Assembly: GCA_023548195.1 (NCBI GenBank)
Contig: JAJHZJ010000496.1
Span: forward strand, 5,515,001-5,579,000
Direction: 5' to 3'
Length of the DNA: 64,000 bases
DNA from: Bettongia penicillata ogilbyi
Lineage: Eukaryota > Chordata > Mammalia > Diprotodontia > Potoroidae
The notes below the pieces were generated by a model, which searched no databases, was not told the origin of the DNA, and saw only the letters and a program-made list of their open reading frames with translations. A program made the translations under genes and the position numbers. The stretch's first letter is position 1. The number at the start of each line of letters is the position of its first letter. Below are positions 55,824-64,000 of this stretch, one piece after another.

Positions 55824-55995
55824 CATATTGCTTCTAGGAACAGAAATTAACTCTTGTGGGACATTGAAGGCTCTTCATTCTCTGGCCCTTTTCTACCTTT
55901 CTCATCTTCTTAAACTTTATTCCCTTTCTTGTACTCTGGATTATAGCCTTCCTGCTTTTCTGTTCCACATGCTCTATCTGCTGTCTGCCTGCTAG

Positions 55996-56239
55996 ATGGC
56001 AGCTAGATGACTTAATGGATAAAGCATTGGGCCTGCAGTCAGGAAGACCTGAGTTCAAATCTGGACTCAGACACTAGCAGTGTAACTCTAGGCAAGTGTC
56101 TTAAACTATTCTTGTTTCATTTAACCCTGATTGCCCAGTTTTCTCATCAATAAAAATGATATGGAACAAGAAATGACAAACTGCTCCAATATCTTTGCCA
56201 GGAAAACACCAAAGATACAACTGACCACAACAATAACGA
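55996..56239 (+). repeat. CORE-SINE, tail type A (Mar1-like)
   Basis: 'ggcagctagatgacttaatg' GATAAAGCATT, 'gcagtcaggaagacctgagt', 'tttgccaggaaaacaccaaa' GATACAACTGACC. Inserted in L2, opposite in orientation to the SINE at 55503. Confidence 0.92.
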
Positions 56240-56609
56240 AAAGGAATCCACTTTGCTTAGCATGTGCTCACCTGCCCCCTTCTATCTTTCTTTCAAGTCT
56301 CAGCACAAATCAAGCTTTCTTTAATGCAGTCTTTCCTAGCTCCACCCCTTCTTCAGGGTAGCCCCAAACTACCCTCAGTTTATGCTGTATTCCATAAATA
56401 CTCAGGTGTGCATACATACATGCCATCTCCCTCCCTGCCCCTAAAATGGATGCCACTTGAGCGCAGGAACTGATTCATTTTAATTTCCGTATTGCCTAGA
56501 GTTTAGAACAGTGGCTGCAACGTAGCAGATGCTTAAAAAAGGCTTCTTCATTGGTTGATCGTCGTCCTATCGCATTGGTGACATCTTTTGAGCTTGCAAT
56601 CCACCAGAA

Positions 56610-56930
56610 CCTCCATTTTCCCCCAAAAATACTGTTTGACTTTTTCCATCTCAGGAAACATTTTTTACATAATCATAATAATTTATATTTGTCTCCATAA
56701 TATTTCATCTTGTTAGTTTTACCCAATGGTCTAACTTGTCACAATTTCCAATCTGTCCTAGTTTGTATCATCCACAGACTGGATAAGTGTGGCATATATT
56801 TCATTATCTCAACTACTGGGAGAGAAAGAGTTACATATCACAAAACCAAACACAAATTCCAAAGGCATTCCAATGGAAAATTGCATTGCACATGACATGA
56901 AGTCATTAATAATGATTGGATATGGCTGTT
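56610..56930 (-). repeat. CR1/L3-type LINE, antisense
   Basis: 'catcttgttagttttaccca' ATGGTCTAACTTG, 'tagtttgtatcatccacaga' CTGGATAAGTGTGGC, 'gacatgaagtcattaataat'. Same order as 48400-49340. Confidence 0.6.
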
Positions 56931-57179
56931 TATCATTTTTGAATCCCCCTAATTTTTTCCAGTATCTAACCCTTCACCCATCTCCTCTAATTTGCACAAA
57001 TACTAGTGGAGCGGTCATGATGACAATGTCTGGACAATCAGAAGCAGAGATGGGAGAGCAATGAAGGATGACTGGTCTGAGCCTGGGAAGAGGGGAGGGC
57101 AAAGATGGAAGGATAGTCCCAAGGGAGGAGAAAGTTGAATTATGATAGCATAGTCCAGAGTATTGGAAGCAGAACCAGC

Positions 57180-57330
57180 AGAAGATTTCGACTGTTTAGC
57201 AATTGTATAAAAACAAATGCAGGAGAGCAATTTGTGGTTGACACTATAGAGGGAGGGATTTGTGCCTTGGCATGGGTTGGACAAGACCACCTTTGAGAGC
57301 CCTTGTCGTTCTGAAATCATTTGACTCTTT
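57180..57330 (+). repeat. CR1/L3-type 3' tail
   Basis: 'ggcatgggttggacaagacc' ACCTTTGAGAGCCCTTG, TTCTGAAATCATTTGACTC. Confidence 0.55.
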
Positions 57331-58089
57331 GAAAGTTAGGTTGGTGTTTTGTCTTAAAGGCCACCAAGGTCATAGTATGATAACTTTTATGATTTCCTAG
57401 GATAACACATTTCTAATATTTATCTGAAAGAAAGCATCATAAAGAAAAAAGAAATGCATCCTCTCTCATAGTCTCAGTGAATGTCTCTGATATATTGTTT
57501 TGATCAACAGGAAAGCAAATGTTATTCCTATCTCCTTTTTTTTGGTTAGAATCTCAAAGCTATCAATATGACACAAAGAGAAATATAATACAGAAAGATG
57601 GTAGATGATTCTCTGTCCACTTGGAATGAGAAATGTCCATGGATAAAATTTCACCATTTTCATGGAAAAGAAAATTCATTATGTTCATACCAACTTTCTC
57701 TCTTCAACTCAGCAGGCTTGATTATGCAATGTTAGTAATCAAACAGATAAATATGTTCACAGATGTGGATAATAACTTCTATATAGAGAGAATTGGAACT
57801 CTTTCCTGTTGTTGATCAGTATTTTTTTTTTGAGTTCTCACAATATGCCTACTGTTTCCTGAGAACATAGATTATTCCCCATCTGTGCTCATCAATGGAA
57901 CCCTGCCAGCCATGGCACTGTATGTACCTTGGAGCCTCAGGGGGAGATCCTGGGAGCTGAAGTTGTACCATCCTTAATCAATTCCTGGGGCTGACCTAGC
58001 AAGACAACCCAAGAAAGTCAACTTCCCACAGCACTGACTTCAAGGGCAAAGGACAGTCAAGTAATGTCACAGGCTGCCTGAGGCTGAAA
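57331..58089. other. No recognised feature
   Basis: 57840-58080 is less AT-rich and free of recognised repeats. Confidence 0.45.
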
Positions 58090-58170
58090 TGACGGAGGGA
58101 AAGCAGCCAAAATACCGGTGAATCAATTATAAACTATTATAACATCCCTATAAAGTTAGATTCAAGATCT
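58090..58170 (-). repeat. Left arm of second inverted repeat
   Basis: Its reverse complement (agatcttgaatctaacttta...) aligns with 59128-59210 over about 80 bp at roughly 85% identity. Matching blocks include ctaactttataggga, aatagtttataattgatt and ggtattttg. Similarity ends on both sides. Confidence 0.8.
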
Positions 58171-58344
58171 AGGCCATGAGACTTATTTAGAGGTGAGACC
58201 TTTTTACTACAAGGTCTTTGTGTAGCTTTGGTTATCATGCATATGTTTTTTCATAGTAAATATAATATAGCAATGTTATATATATTATGCTATATAATAA
58301 AATATAAAATAGCAATAAGTATTAAATAGTTCTTTAATATTTGA

Positions 58345-58560
58345 AAAGAATCTGATGGATATTATCTCATTTTAGCTTCATAGCAACACTGAGATATAAG
58401 TACTATTATTATCTCCATTTTATAGGTGAGCAAACTGAGGCAGACAGAGTTGCAATGATTTGTCCAGGGTAAGAAAGCTACCAAATGCGGCAGGCTTCAT
58501 TTGAACTCAGGTTTTCCTGAATCTAGCTCGGTGTTCTAACCACTGTACTTACCCGTTGCT
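58345..58560 (-). repeat. CORE-SINE, tail type B, antisense
   Basis: 'ctccattttataggtgagca' AACTGAGGCAGACAG, 'tttgaactcaggttttcctg', end CCACTGTACTTACCCGTTGC. Confidence 0.88.
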
Positions 58561-58639
58561 TCAATTCTAACTAACTTTCTCTCTCTGGCTAATTTCACAG
58601 CAAGAATAAAATAAACACAGAGCCCCCCTCTTTCACTGA

Positions 58640-58912
58640 TGTGTCTGATGAACTCATTCTCCTGAGGAAAAGGTTTCAGTGGCTTCTTCTTTTCCATAGG
58701 GTAAAATGAAAACTTCTCTGACAGAAATTTTAAAATCTTCCTAACTAAATAGTGCTTCTTTTGCTAGACTGACTGCACATTATTGCCTTTCATCCACTTT
58801 GTTTCCAATTAAGCAAATCTCCCTGCTCTCCCAAGCATACAGCATTCCATCATTCTTTTTTACCTAGATACAATCATCTCCCCATGTCTTGAATGCTCTC
58901 AAGTCAAGTCAT
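58640..58912 (+). repeat. L2 internal fragment
   Basis: 'gtttcagtggcttcttcttt' TCCATAGGGTAAAATG, 'tgcctttcatccactttgtt', 'catcattcttttttacctag'. Confidence 0.5.
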
Positions 58913-58984
58913 GGCAACTAGCATTTCTTGAGCATCTAGTATGAATCAGGTACCATAGTAAATGCTGTAAATATAAAGTTAGAT

Positions 58985-59255
58985 GGAAGAGAAAGTTATA
59001 CATATACACTTACAGGTTCATGTGCAAACAACTTGTTTCATTATACTATGTTATGGAAATGCTTGTTTTTTTCCATGAATTGAAAATAAAAAAAGTATTG
59101 AAAATTGTATATATATGAGAGAGAGAGAGATCTTGAGTCTAACTTTATAGGGACATTTTAATAGTTTATAATTGATTTGACAGGTATTTTGTCTGCTTTT
59201 CCCTCTGTCAATTTTATATTGAAAATTGAAAGTAAGTTAAACATATTTTTCAAAA
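58985..59255 (+). repeat. Insertion in L2: retroelement-like 3' tail plus inverted-repeat arm
   Basis: 'actatgttatggaaatgctt' GTTTTTTTCCATGAATTG AAAATAAAAAAAG resembles a poly-A-tailed retroelement end I cannot name with confidence. It is followed by TATATATGAGAGAGAGAG and the right arm of the second inverted repeat. Confidence 0.5.
59128..59210 (+). repeat. Right arm of second inverted repeat
   Basis: agatcttgagtctaacttta ... ccctctgtca pairs with 58090-58170. The spacer of about 960 bp holds a SINE and the junction of two L2 pieces. Confidence 0.8.
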
Positions 59256-59734
59256 GACAAAATCTCTGTTTTCGAGGAACTTACAGTCTAATTAAGGATA
59301 CAAAATGCAAACAAGTATTTACAAAAATGATATATCATGGGGCAAATTAAGGTAGACTCCACAAAAGATGATAAGTTTAAGGGGAACCTGAAGGCTCTGA
59401 AAAAGACCCTAAGATGAAGGTGACTAGGAAGGCTTCTTGCAAAAGATAGAAAATTAGGGGAGACTTGAGAGAATACAAGGAAATTATGAAGCAGAGGATA
59501 CTGGGCATAGGAGGTAGCCAGTGAGAAGGCAAGAATTGGGGGATGGGAGTATCTCATTTGAGAAAGAGCAAGGAGGTCAATGTCACAGGACTTCAGAGTC
59601 TATGAAGGGGATTAATGTATTAAGAAGATTGTAAAGTTATGAAGGGACCAGGTTATGATAGGTTTTAGAAGTCAGGGGATTTCATATTTTTATCCTAGAA
59701 GCAATAGGGAATTTTCCCTCCTCATGTCAGTCTC

Positions 59735-60000
59735 AGAAACCCTAGATTCCATTAAAGTATAACTCTTATCCCACCTCCTCCATGGGACCTTTCCTGATCC
59801 CCCAAGTGGCTATACTGTTCCTCTGAAATTCTATTGTGTTTGTTTTATATTTACTTATCAATGTGCATTTTTTTATTCAATTGAGGTGAATGAGTATTTT
59901 CTTTTTTATCAGTTTGAGCTCTTTGAGAAAAATACACCTGTGTTTTCTTAGTTCATTACAAATCAAATGCTTTTTTACTTGAGCATCTTTGAGAATAAGA
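59735..60000 (+). repeat. L2 3' region
   Basis: 'ccatgggacctttcctgatc', 'attgtgtttgttttatattt', 'tttgagctctttgagaaaaa'. Confidence 0.6.
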
Positions 60001-60185
60001 CAGTATAGGTTGTAATGGACAGAGTTTTTGACTTGGAGTCAGGAAGGCCTGGGTTTAAATCCTCCCTCTTATACTTACCAGCCATGTGAGCCTAGGAGAG
60101 TCACAACTTCTCTGAACCTATTTTCTTATCTGAAAAATGAGGACGTTTGATGAGCTATTAACATTCTCTCTGACTCTATAATACT
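60001..60185 (+). repeat. CORE-SINE, tail type C
   Basis: 'gttgtaatggacagagtttt', 'ggagtcaggaaggcctgggt', 'gtgagcctaggagagtcaca', TTCTCTCTGACTCTATAATAC. Confidence 0.85.
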
Positions 60186-61504
60186 AAGGCTTTTGGAATC
60201 CAATTCGAAGGCTATCATTAGGCTCAAATCCTCTCTCTAGCCACTAGGCTTCTTTGGCAAGGCCTTCCAGTCAGAGCGCCAGAGTTCCTAACTTTGTTCC
60301 TCTACTTTCCCTCAACTCCTCTGTCCCACCGCTAGCCCATTGCTATATTTAGATTGACAATCTTGTGAAGGCTCATAGTAGCTAATGACCTTCGCCAACA
60401 TTACATTAAGATATTTTAATGCTACTATTTTAAGTTGAGTTTGACAGCAAAAAAAAAAAAAAGAAAGAAAAGAAAAATATGGAAAAGTCTTAACTTCCTT
60501 AACTTGCATGAATTGGGAGAATTTCATAGTGTTGGATAATCAAACCATTTTCCTTCAGATGCTGAACTTGGACTCTGAAGGACTCAGTCTATCATCACTG
60601 TGTGTAGCTCTGGAGGCCAGCAATCTCCCCACCACCACCACCACCTTAGTAATGGTTTCTTGAGGATAGCTACTCGACTTATCATACTGTCATCGTTTTG
60701 TGTTTCTGCCCTTGGGGTCCTAGCAGAATGCTAAGGCATGGTTTCTCCATATGGCGATTCTGTCTTTTTAAATGAGGGTTCCCTCTCTATTCTGCTTCTG
60801 GTGGAAAAGTTCTCCCTTGGGATCACCCGTGACCTTGGTGTTTTGTGCCATTTGTGCATCATTAAAAGGTTGTAATGAAGTTCTGCCTCACACAGATTGT
60901 AAAAGGTCAAGCAGAAAGTTGGGAGCCAATGAGGTTGGGAAGAAAAATGGTGCTTACTGCAGAGGTTGAGGGATCCATGATATTGATGCCAGGGGGGTTT
61001 CGGCAGAGTAATAGCTGGGCTAGCAATGGAATGTAAATCTTCTCAGCCACTTAGTCTGAATCTGCTTCTTCTTGATTTGTGGGGATATATTTTCAAGAGA
61101 GTACAGGGAAAGTCATTACACTCCCCAGAAAGCTAGTGGAATTGGTAAATGCATTGTAGATGGAAAGCCACAAGGAAAGTGGAATTACAGGGGCTGGAAG
61201 TATCGAGTTTCTCAGTCTTGCTCAGTGCATTCAGGAAGTGTTGGGAGTCTTTATAAAAATAACTAGTGAAGTAACTAAATAACTAATTGACCAACTAAAT
61301 AAGGCCAAATATTTTTAAGGATTTATTTTTTAAACCTCTCAACTGAAAGAGCCCATAAAATATAAATGTTACCAAAAATGCCAACTAGTAGCAAAAGAAT
61401 TGATTGATTAATTATCCACATGGGATCAGCTTGAGGGATTCTCAGAGGTGGATTCTCAGAGGGCCTGGTTCTTTTATTTTTTATTTGGAACATTGATAAG
61501 TTAT
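60186..61504. other. Low-repeat stretch, no gene
   Basis: A 27-bp A-rich tract at 60449-60475 and (CAC)n at 60632-60646 are the only simple repeats. 60560-61300 holds no recognised transposon. Frames 60772-60969 and 61072-61266 have no domain. Confidence 0.5.
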
Positions 61505-61592
61505 TTTTACTTCTTTTCACCTCAATAAATTCATCTGTAAAAGGTTGATATTTGAGGCCCCTCCAAGAGCTAAAGCTCTGATCTTATGACCC
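61505..61592 (+). repeat. CORE-SINE, tail type C fragment
   Basis: 'cacctcaataaattcatctg' TAAAAGG, 'gaggcccctccaagagctaa' AGCTCTGATC. Confidence 0.6.
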
Positions 61593-61679
61593 TAATGGTT
61601 AATTAAATAAATTCACAATCTACAACTTAGTGAATAAGCCATATAAAGTTTCCAGAGAACATGGAGGTCATGGGAGCAT

Positions 61680-61872
61680 AGAACTAGACCTCAAAAGAAC
61701 TTCATTCAAAATCTAGTGCAATGTCCTCATTTTACTAATGTGGAAGCAAGGCTCACAAAGTTTAAGAGCCTTGCCTAGTATCACACAGCTTGTAGGTATC
61801 TGATGAGGAATTCGAAACCAAGGTCTTCCTACCACCAATCCTAGATTCCTATTCACTAAGCCATTTTGTTCC
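61680..61872 (-). repeat. MIR-like CORE-SINE, antisense
   Basis: 'gtcctcattttactaatgtg' GAAGCAAGGCTCAC, 'tatcacacagcttgtaggta', CACTAAGCCATTTTGTTCC. Confidence 0.8.
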
Positions 61873-62274
61873 TACAGTGGAAATAGGAGATAAGAAAAGT
61901 AAGAGCATTTTACCGACCCTGTAGTATAGGTCAAGAGAAGAAAAGGTAAATTCATAAGCTTGGCTTATATTGGCTGAATAAAAAGTTTTTTAAGTTTCAA
62001 AGACTGGGGCTAAAAGTGACTTGTATTTGGGTTCATAAAGTTAAACTCCAGAAAATTGTCTGCAAGAGTATATGATTGATTCCTTGGGTCACAAGGAATC
62101 ACACAGCATAAAACGATCTCTTATTTAACCAGTAATCTAGCTAACTGCTGGCAAAAGTCAGCCTTCTGCCTTTATTTTGAACTTGCACCAATATATATAC
62201 ATACCAATATATATCCATGCATACATGCAGACATGCATGTGCCTATACAGAGATGTATATTTTGGTCTAGACCT
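61873..62274. other. No gene; TA/TG patch
   Basis: CCAATATATATACATACC near 62189; otherwise unassigned. Confidence 0.4.
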
Positions 62275-62493
62275 GTTATTTTATTGGTATAGCGGACTCC
62301 CACTATGGAACTACTCTAGCACAGATACAGATGGGCAACTACACTGTAACTTATTTTCATAAATAGTTGCCTGCAGACAGTGAGAGGTGAGGTGTCTTGT
62401 CCATGCTCACACAGCTATTATGAGAGGAAGGATCTGAATTCAGATCTTCCTGACTTCTTGGCTAGCTTTTTATCCACTATACCCTCATGTCCC
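62275..62493 (-). repeat. CORE-SINE, tail type D, antisense
   Basis: 'tattttattggtatagcgga' CTCCCACTATGG, 'tgtccatgctcacacagcta', 'gaattcagatcttcctgact', TTTATCCACTATACCCTC. Confidence 0.82.
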
Positions 62494-62824
62494 CTAATGA
62501 TTAATGTGTTTACATTCACTATTTTGTTGGAAGATTGTTTTAAACTCCAAATTTGTGTTTAAATTCTTTAGTCAAAACAAAAAAAAATGTTAAGAAGAGG
62601 TTATATTTATTATTATTATAGTAGGGAATAAATGGAGCACATCCCCAGAAGCAACTGTATTTCCTTCTTGTGCTCAGCTCCTGGAACTTCATGTAAAAAT
62701 TAGGAAGAAGACTTCCCAAGATAAAGTCACTTTTTTTTGCATAAACTGGAAGAAATCCTAAGCCCTGTGATTAGATATTTAAGCTTTATTTGGATTCCAT
62801 TGACCTTATTGGATTATAAGATCT
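62494..62824. other. No gene; short TTA tract
   Basis: (TTA)n at 62605-62620 (ATTTATTATTATTATAG); the rest is unassigned. Confidence 0.4.
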
Positions 62825-62980
62825 AAGGCTTAGGGCTGGAAAGGACAGTAGAGGTCATCTAGTCCAACCCCCTTTTTTCACAAATGAAGAAACTGAGGTC
62901 CAGAGAAGCTAAGTAAGTTATCTAAAGTCCCACACATAGTAAGCAGTCCAACTAGAATATAAGACCAGGTCCTCTTACTA
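62825..62980 (-). repeat. MIR-like SINE with AGGTCATCTAGTCCAACC end, antisense
   Basis: 'agggctggaaaggacagtag' AGGTCATCTAGTCCAACCC, 'gaagaaactgaggtccagag', ACCAGGTCCTCTTACTA. Confidence 0.88.
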
Positions 62981-63051
62981 TAAATAAAAAAAATAATAAT
63001 TACTACTAACTACAGGGGGATCTGTAGCCATTGCTACTGATGTCAGGGAGA

Positions 63052-63210
63052 AGCAGCATTGTGTAGAAGATAGAGAACCATCTTCAAAATCAGTCTCAAG
63101 GACTCCTAGGTTCAAGACCTGACCAAAACTGACTGTGTGACCCTGGCCAAGACAATTCACTCTTCAGTGTGTCTCTCCAACAAGTTAAATTGCCAAAAAC
63201 AAAGCAACCG
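63052..63210 (+). repeat. CORE-SINE, tail truncated
   Basis: 'gcattgtgtagaagatagag', AAAATCAGTCTCAAGGACTCC, 'gactgtgtgaccctggccaa', GACAATTCACTC. Confidence 0.85.
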
Positions 63211-63599
63211 TGGACGTGGAGAGTTTGTTTCCTTCCCCTGGAATTCTCTATTTCAATAAAGTCATAGATCTAGAGTATTATTTTTATTCTTTCCATTGCC
63301 ATCCTCATCATTTTCATTATGATCAATAATATAATGTTACACCATTACACAGTAAGAGTATATTATGGAGTGGCATGATGTATAATGTCTTATTTAAAAA
63401 TATCTTAAATATAAACATTACAGTATTTTAATACAAAAATATAGTAACATTTTTCTTTAGGAAAATAGTTATAACAAAAATAATTCTCAATACTACTTGT
63501 GTGGCAAACATAATTATGAACTTTTTATTTTATCCTTAGCCTACCTTATCTTATCTTTCTATTTAATAATAATAATAATAAATATGTAGATGATGCTGT
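63211..63599. other. No recognised feature
   Basis: AT-rich with (AAT)n at 63563-63581. Confidence 0.45.
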
Positions 63600-63775
63600 A
63601 AACTTTACAAAACCTTTTGCACATATTTTCTCATTTTTTCCTAAAAATAACTCAATCAACCGAGTGCTATAATGTGAGTATTAAACCCTATTTTCCAGAT
63701 TTGGAAATTCAGATTTTAGAAGAAGAAATGACGAAGTCAATGGCACAGCTCCTGAGAGTCAGAGGGAACTGTGAA
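63600..63775 (-). repeat. MIR-like CORE-SINE, antisense, decayed
   Basis: 'aactttacaaaaccttttgc' ACATATTTTCTC, 'attttccagatttggaaatt', 'gtcaatggcacagctcctga'. Confidence 0.6.
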
Positions 63776-64000
63776 AAGTGTGTTGCTCTGACATCCCTGG
63801 GGCCCAAGGAGAAAGACAGTTCAGTGTTGTACTCAGTAGGATGAGTAGTGGTGAATAAGCATGACGATATTGATTCATGATATTGCCCTTAGGGGGTTAG
63901 TTATCGCTGCTTTAGGGGTAGATAGAGCTCTTTCACCCAGCACCCTACTTCACTGTTCTCCCTGCAGAGATGATTCACTTCTCATTATCAGTCCCTGCTG

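Larger units (their letters stand above)
55280..56560 (+). repeat. L2 LINE 3' half interrupted by two SINEs
   Basis: Three L2 blocks in sense order. 55280-55418: 'gttcaacaaaactgccaaag', 'gattcagtcactcccaacct'. 55825-55990: 'attgcttctaggaacagaaa', 'ctcattctctggcccttttc' with one offset, CTACCTTTCTCATCTTC. 56240-56560: 'atctttctttcaagtctcag', 'ggatgccacttgagcgcagg', 'tagcagatgcttaaaaaagg'. The plus-strand frame 55738-55995 translates the middle block. Non-coding. Confidence 0.8.
58915..59715 (-). repeat. L2 3' half, antisense, with internal insertion
   Basis: 'actagcatttcttgagcatc' TAGTATGAATCAGG, a break at about 58985-59255, then 'aaaatctctgttttcgagga' ACTTACAGTC, 'aaggcttcttgcaaaagata', 'gagcaaggaggtcaatgtca', 'gggaccaggttatgataggt'. 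The minus-strand frame 59288-59557 is a fossil L2 ORF2 tail. Confidence 0.82.

Overview
This 64 kb window reads as a piece of a marsupial (metatherian) chromosome. It is AT-rich, contains no gene I can support, and is dense in old interspersed repeats. The organism call rests on the repeat set: marsupial-type CORE-SINEs with tRNA-derived heads (the Mar1/Ther/MIR group), many L2 and CR1/L3-type LINE fragments, marsupial L1 3' ends, a WSINE/WALLSI-like SINE in both orientations (33903-34090 and 36089-36326), and hAT-type non-autonomous elements. Family names come from recalled consensus sequences, not a database search. Exact edges are approximate, mostly within about 10-30 bases, except where a junction is stated. 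The genus cannot be fixed from the window.

No open reading frame looks like a real gene. The long ones are either translated simple repeats (glycine-rich 35691-36356, Arg/Glu dipeptides 42050-42307, Leu/Ser runs 37514-37979 and 50283-50648) or fossil L2 reverse transcriptase read on the minus strand (16169-16384, 59288-59557). The window is best described as intergenic or deep intronic. No CpG-rich promoter, rRNA, functional tRNA or CRISPR array was seen.

Layout. 0-10 kb: an L2 split by a palindromic hAT-like MITE, a solo-LTR candidate, an L1 tail, a long L2 antisense fragment, and a striking 89-bp inverted repeat with 98% matching arms (8673-9672). 10-28 kb: sparse repeats with several 0.7-1.8 kb stretches in which nothing is recognised. 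28-42 kb: L1, L2, CR1 and SINE copies alternate, including a SINE inserted into an L1 with a clean 9-bp target duplication, a GGT/GGA tract with 72-bp higher-order structure, and a second palindromic MITE. 42-50 kb: long microsatellites, a minus-strand LTR candidate, a SINE cluster, and the longest CR1-type fragment. 50-64 kb: a TA tract, an L2 interrupted by two SINEs of opposite orientation, a second inverted-repeat pair, and a low-repeat stretch at 60.56-61.3 kb.

The SINEs share a head (GGTGGCACAGTGGATAGAG-like) and a core (GTGACCCTGGGCAAGTCACTTAACC-like). Four tail types are used below: A, ending in ...AATGGCAAACC...GTCAGACACGACT; B, ending in ...ATGAGATAATATTTGTAAAG; C, ending in ...GATGACCTCTGAGGTCCCTTC; D, containing a GCATTGGTAGAGGGAG-like stretch. 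The inverted repeats are the least explained structures; everything else fits ordinary transposon decay.
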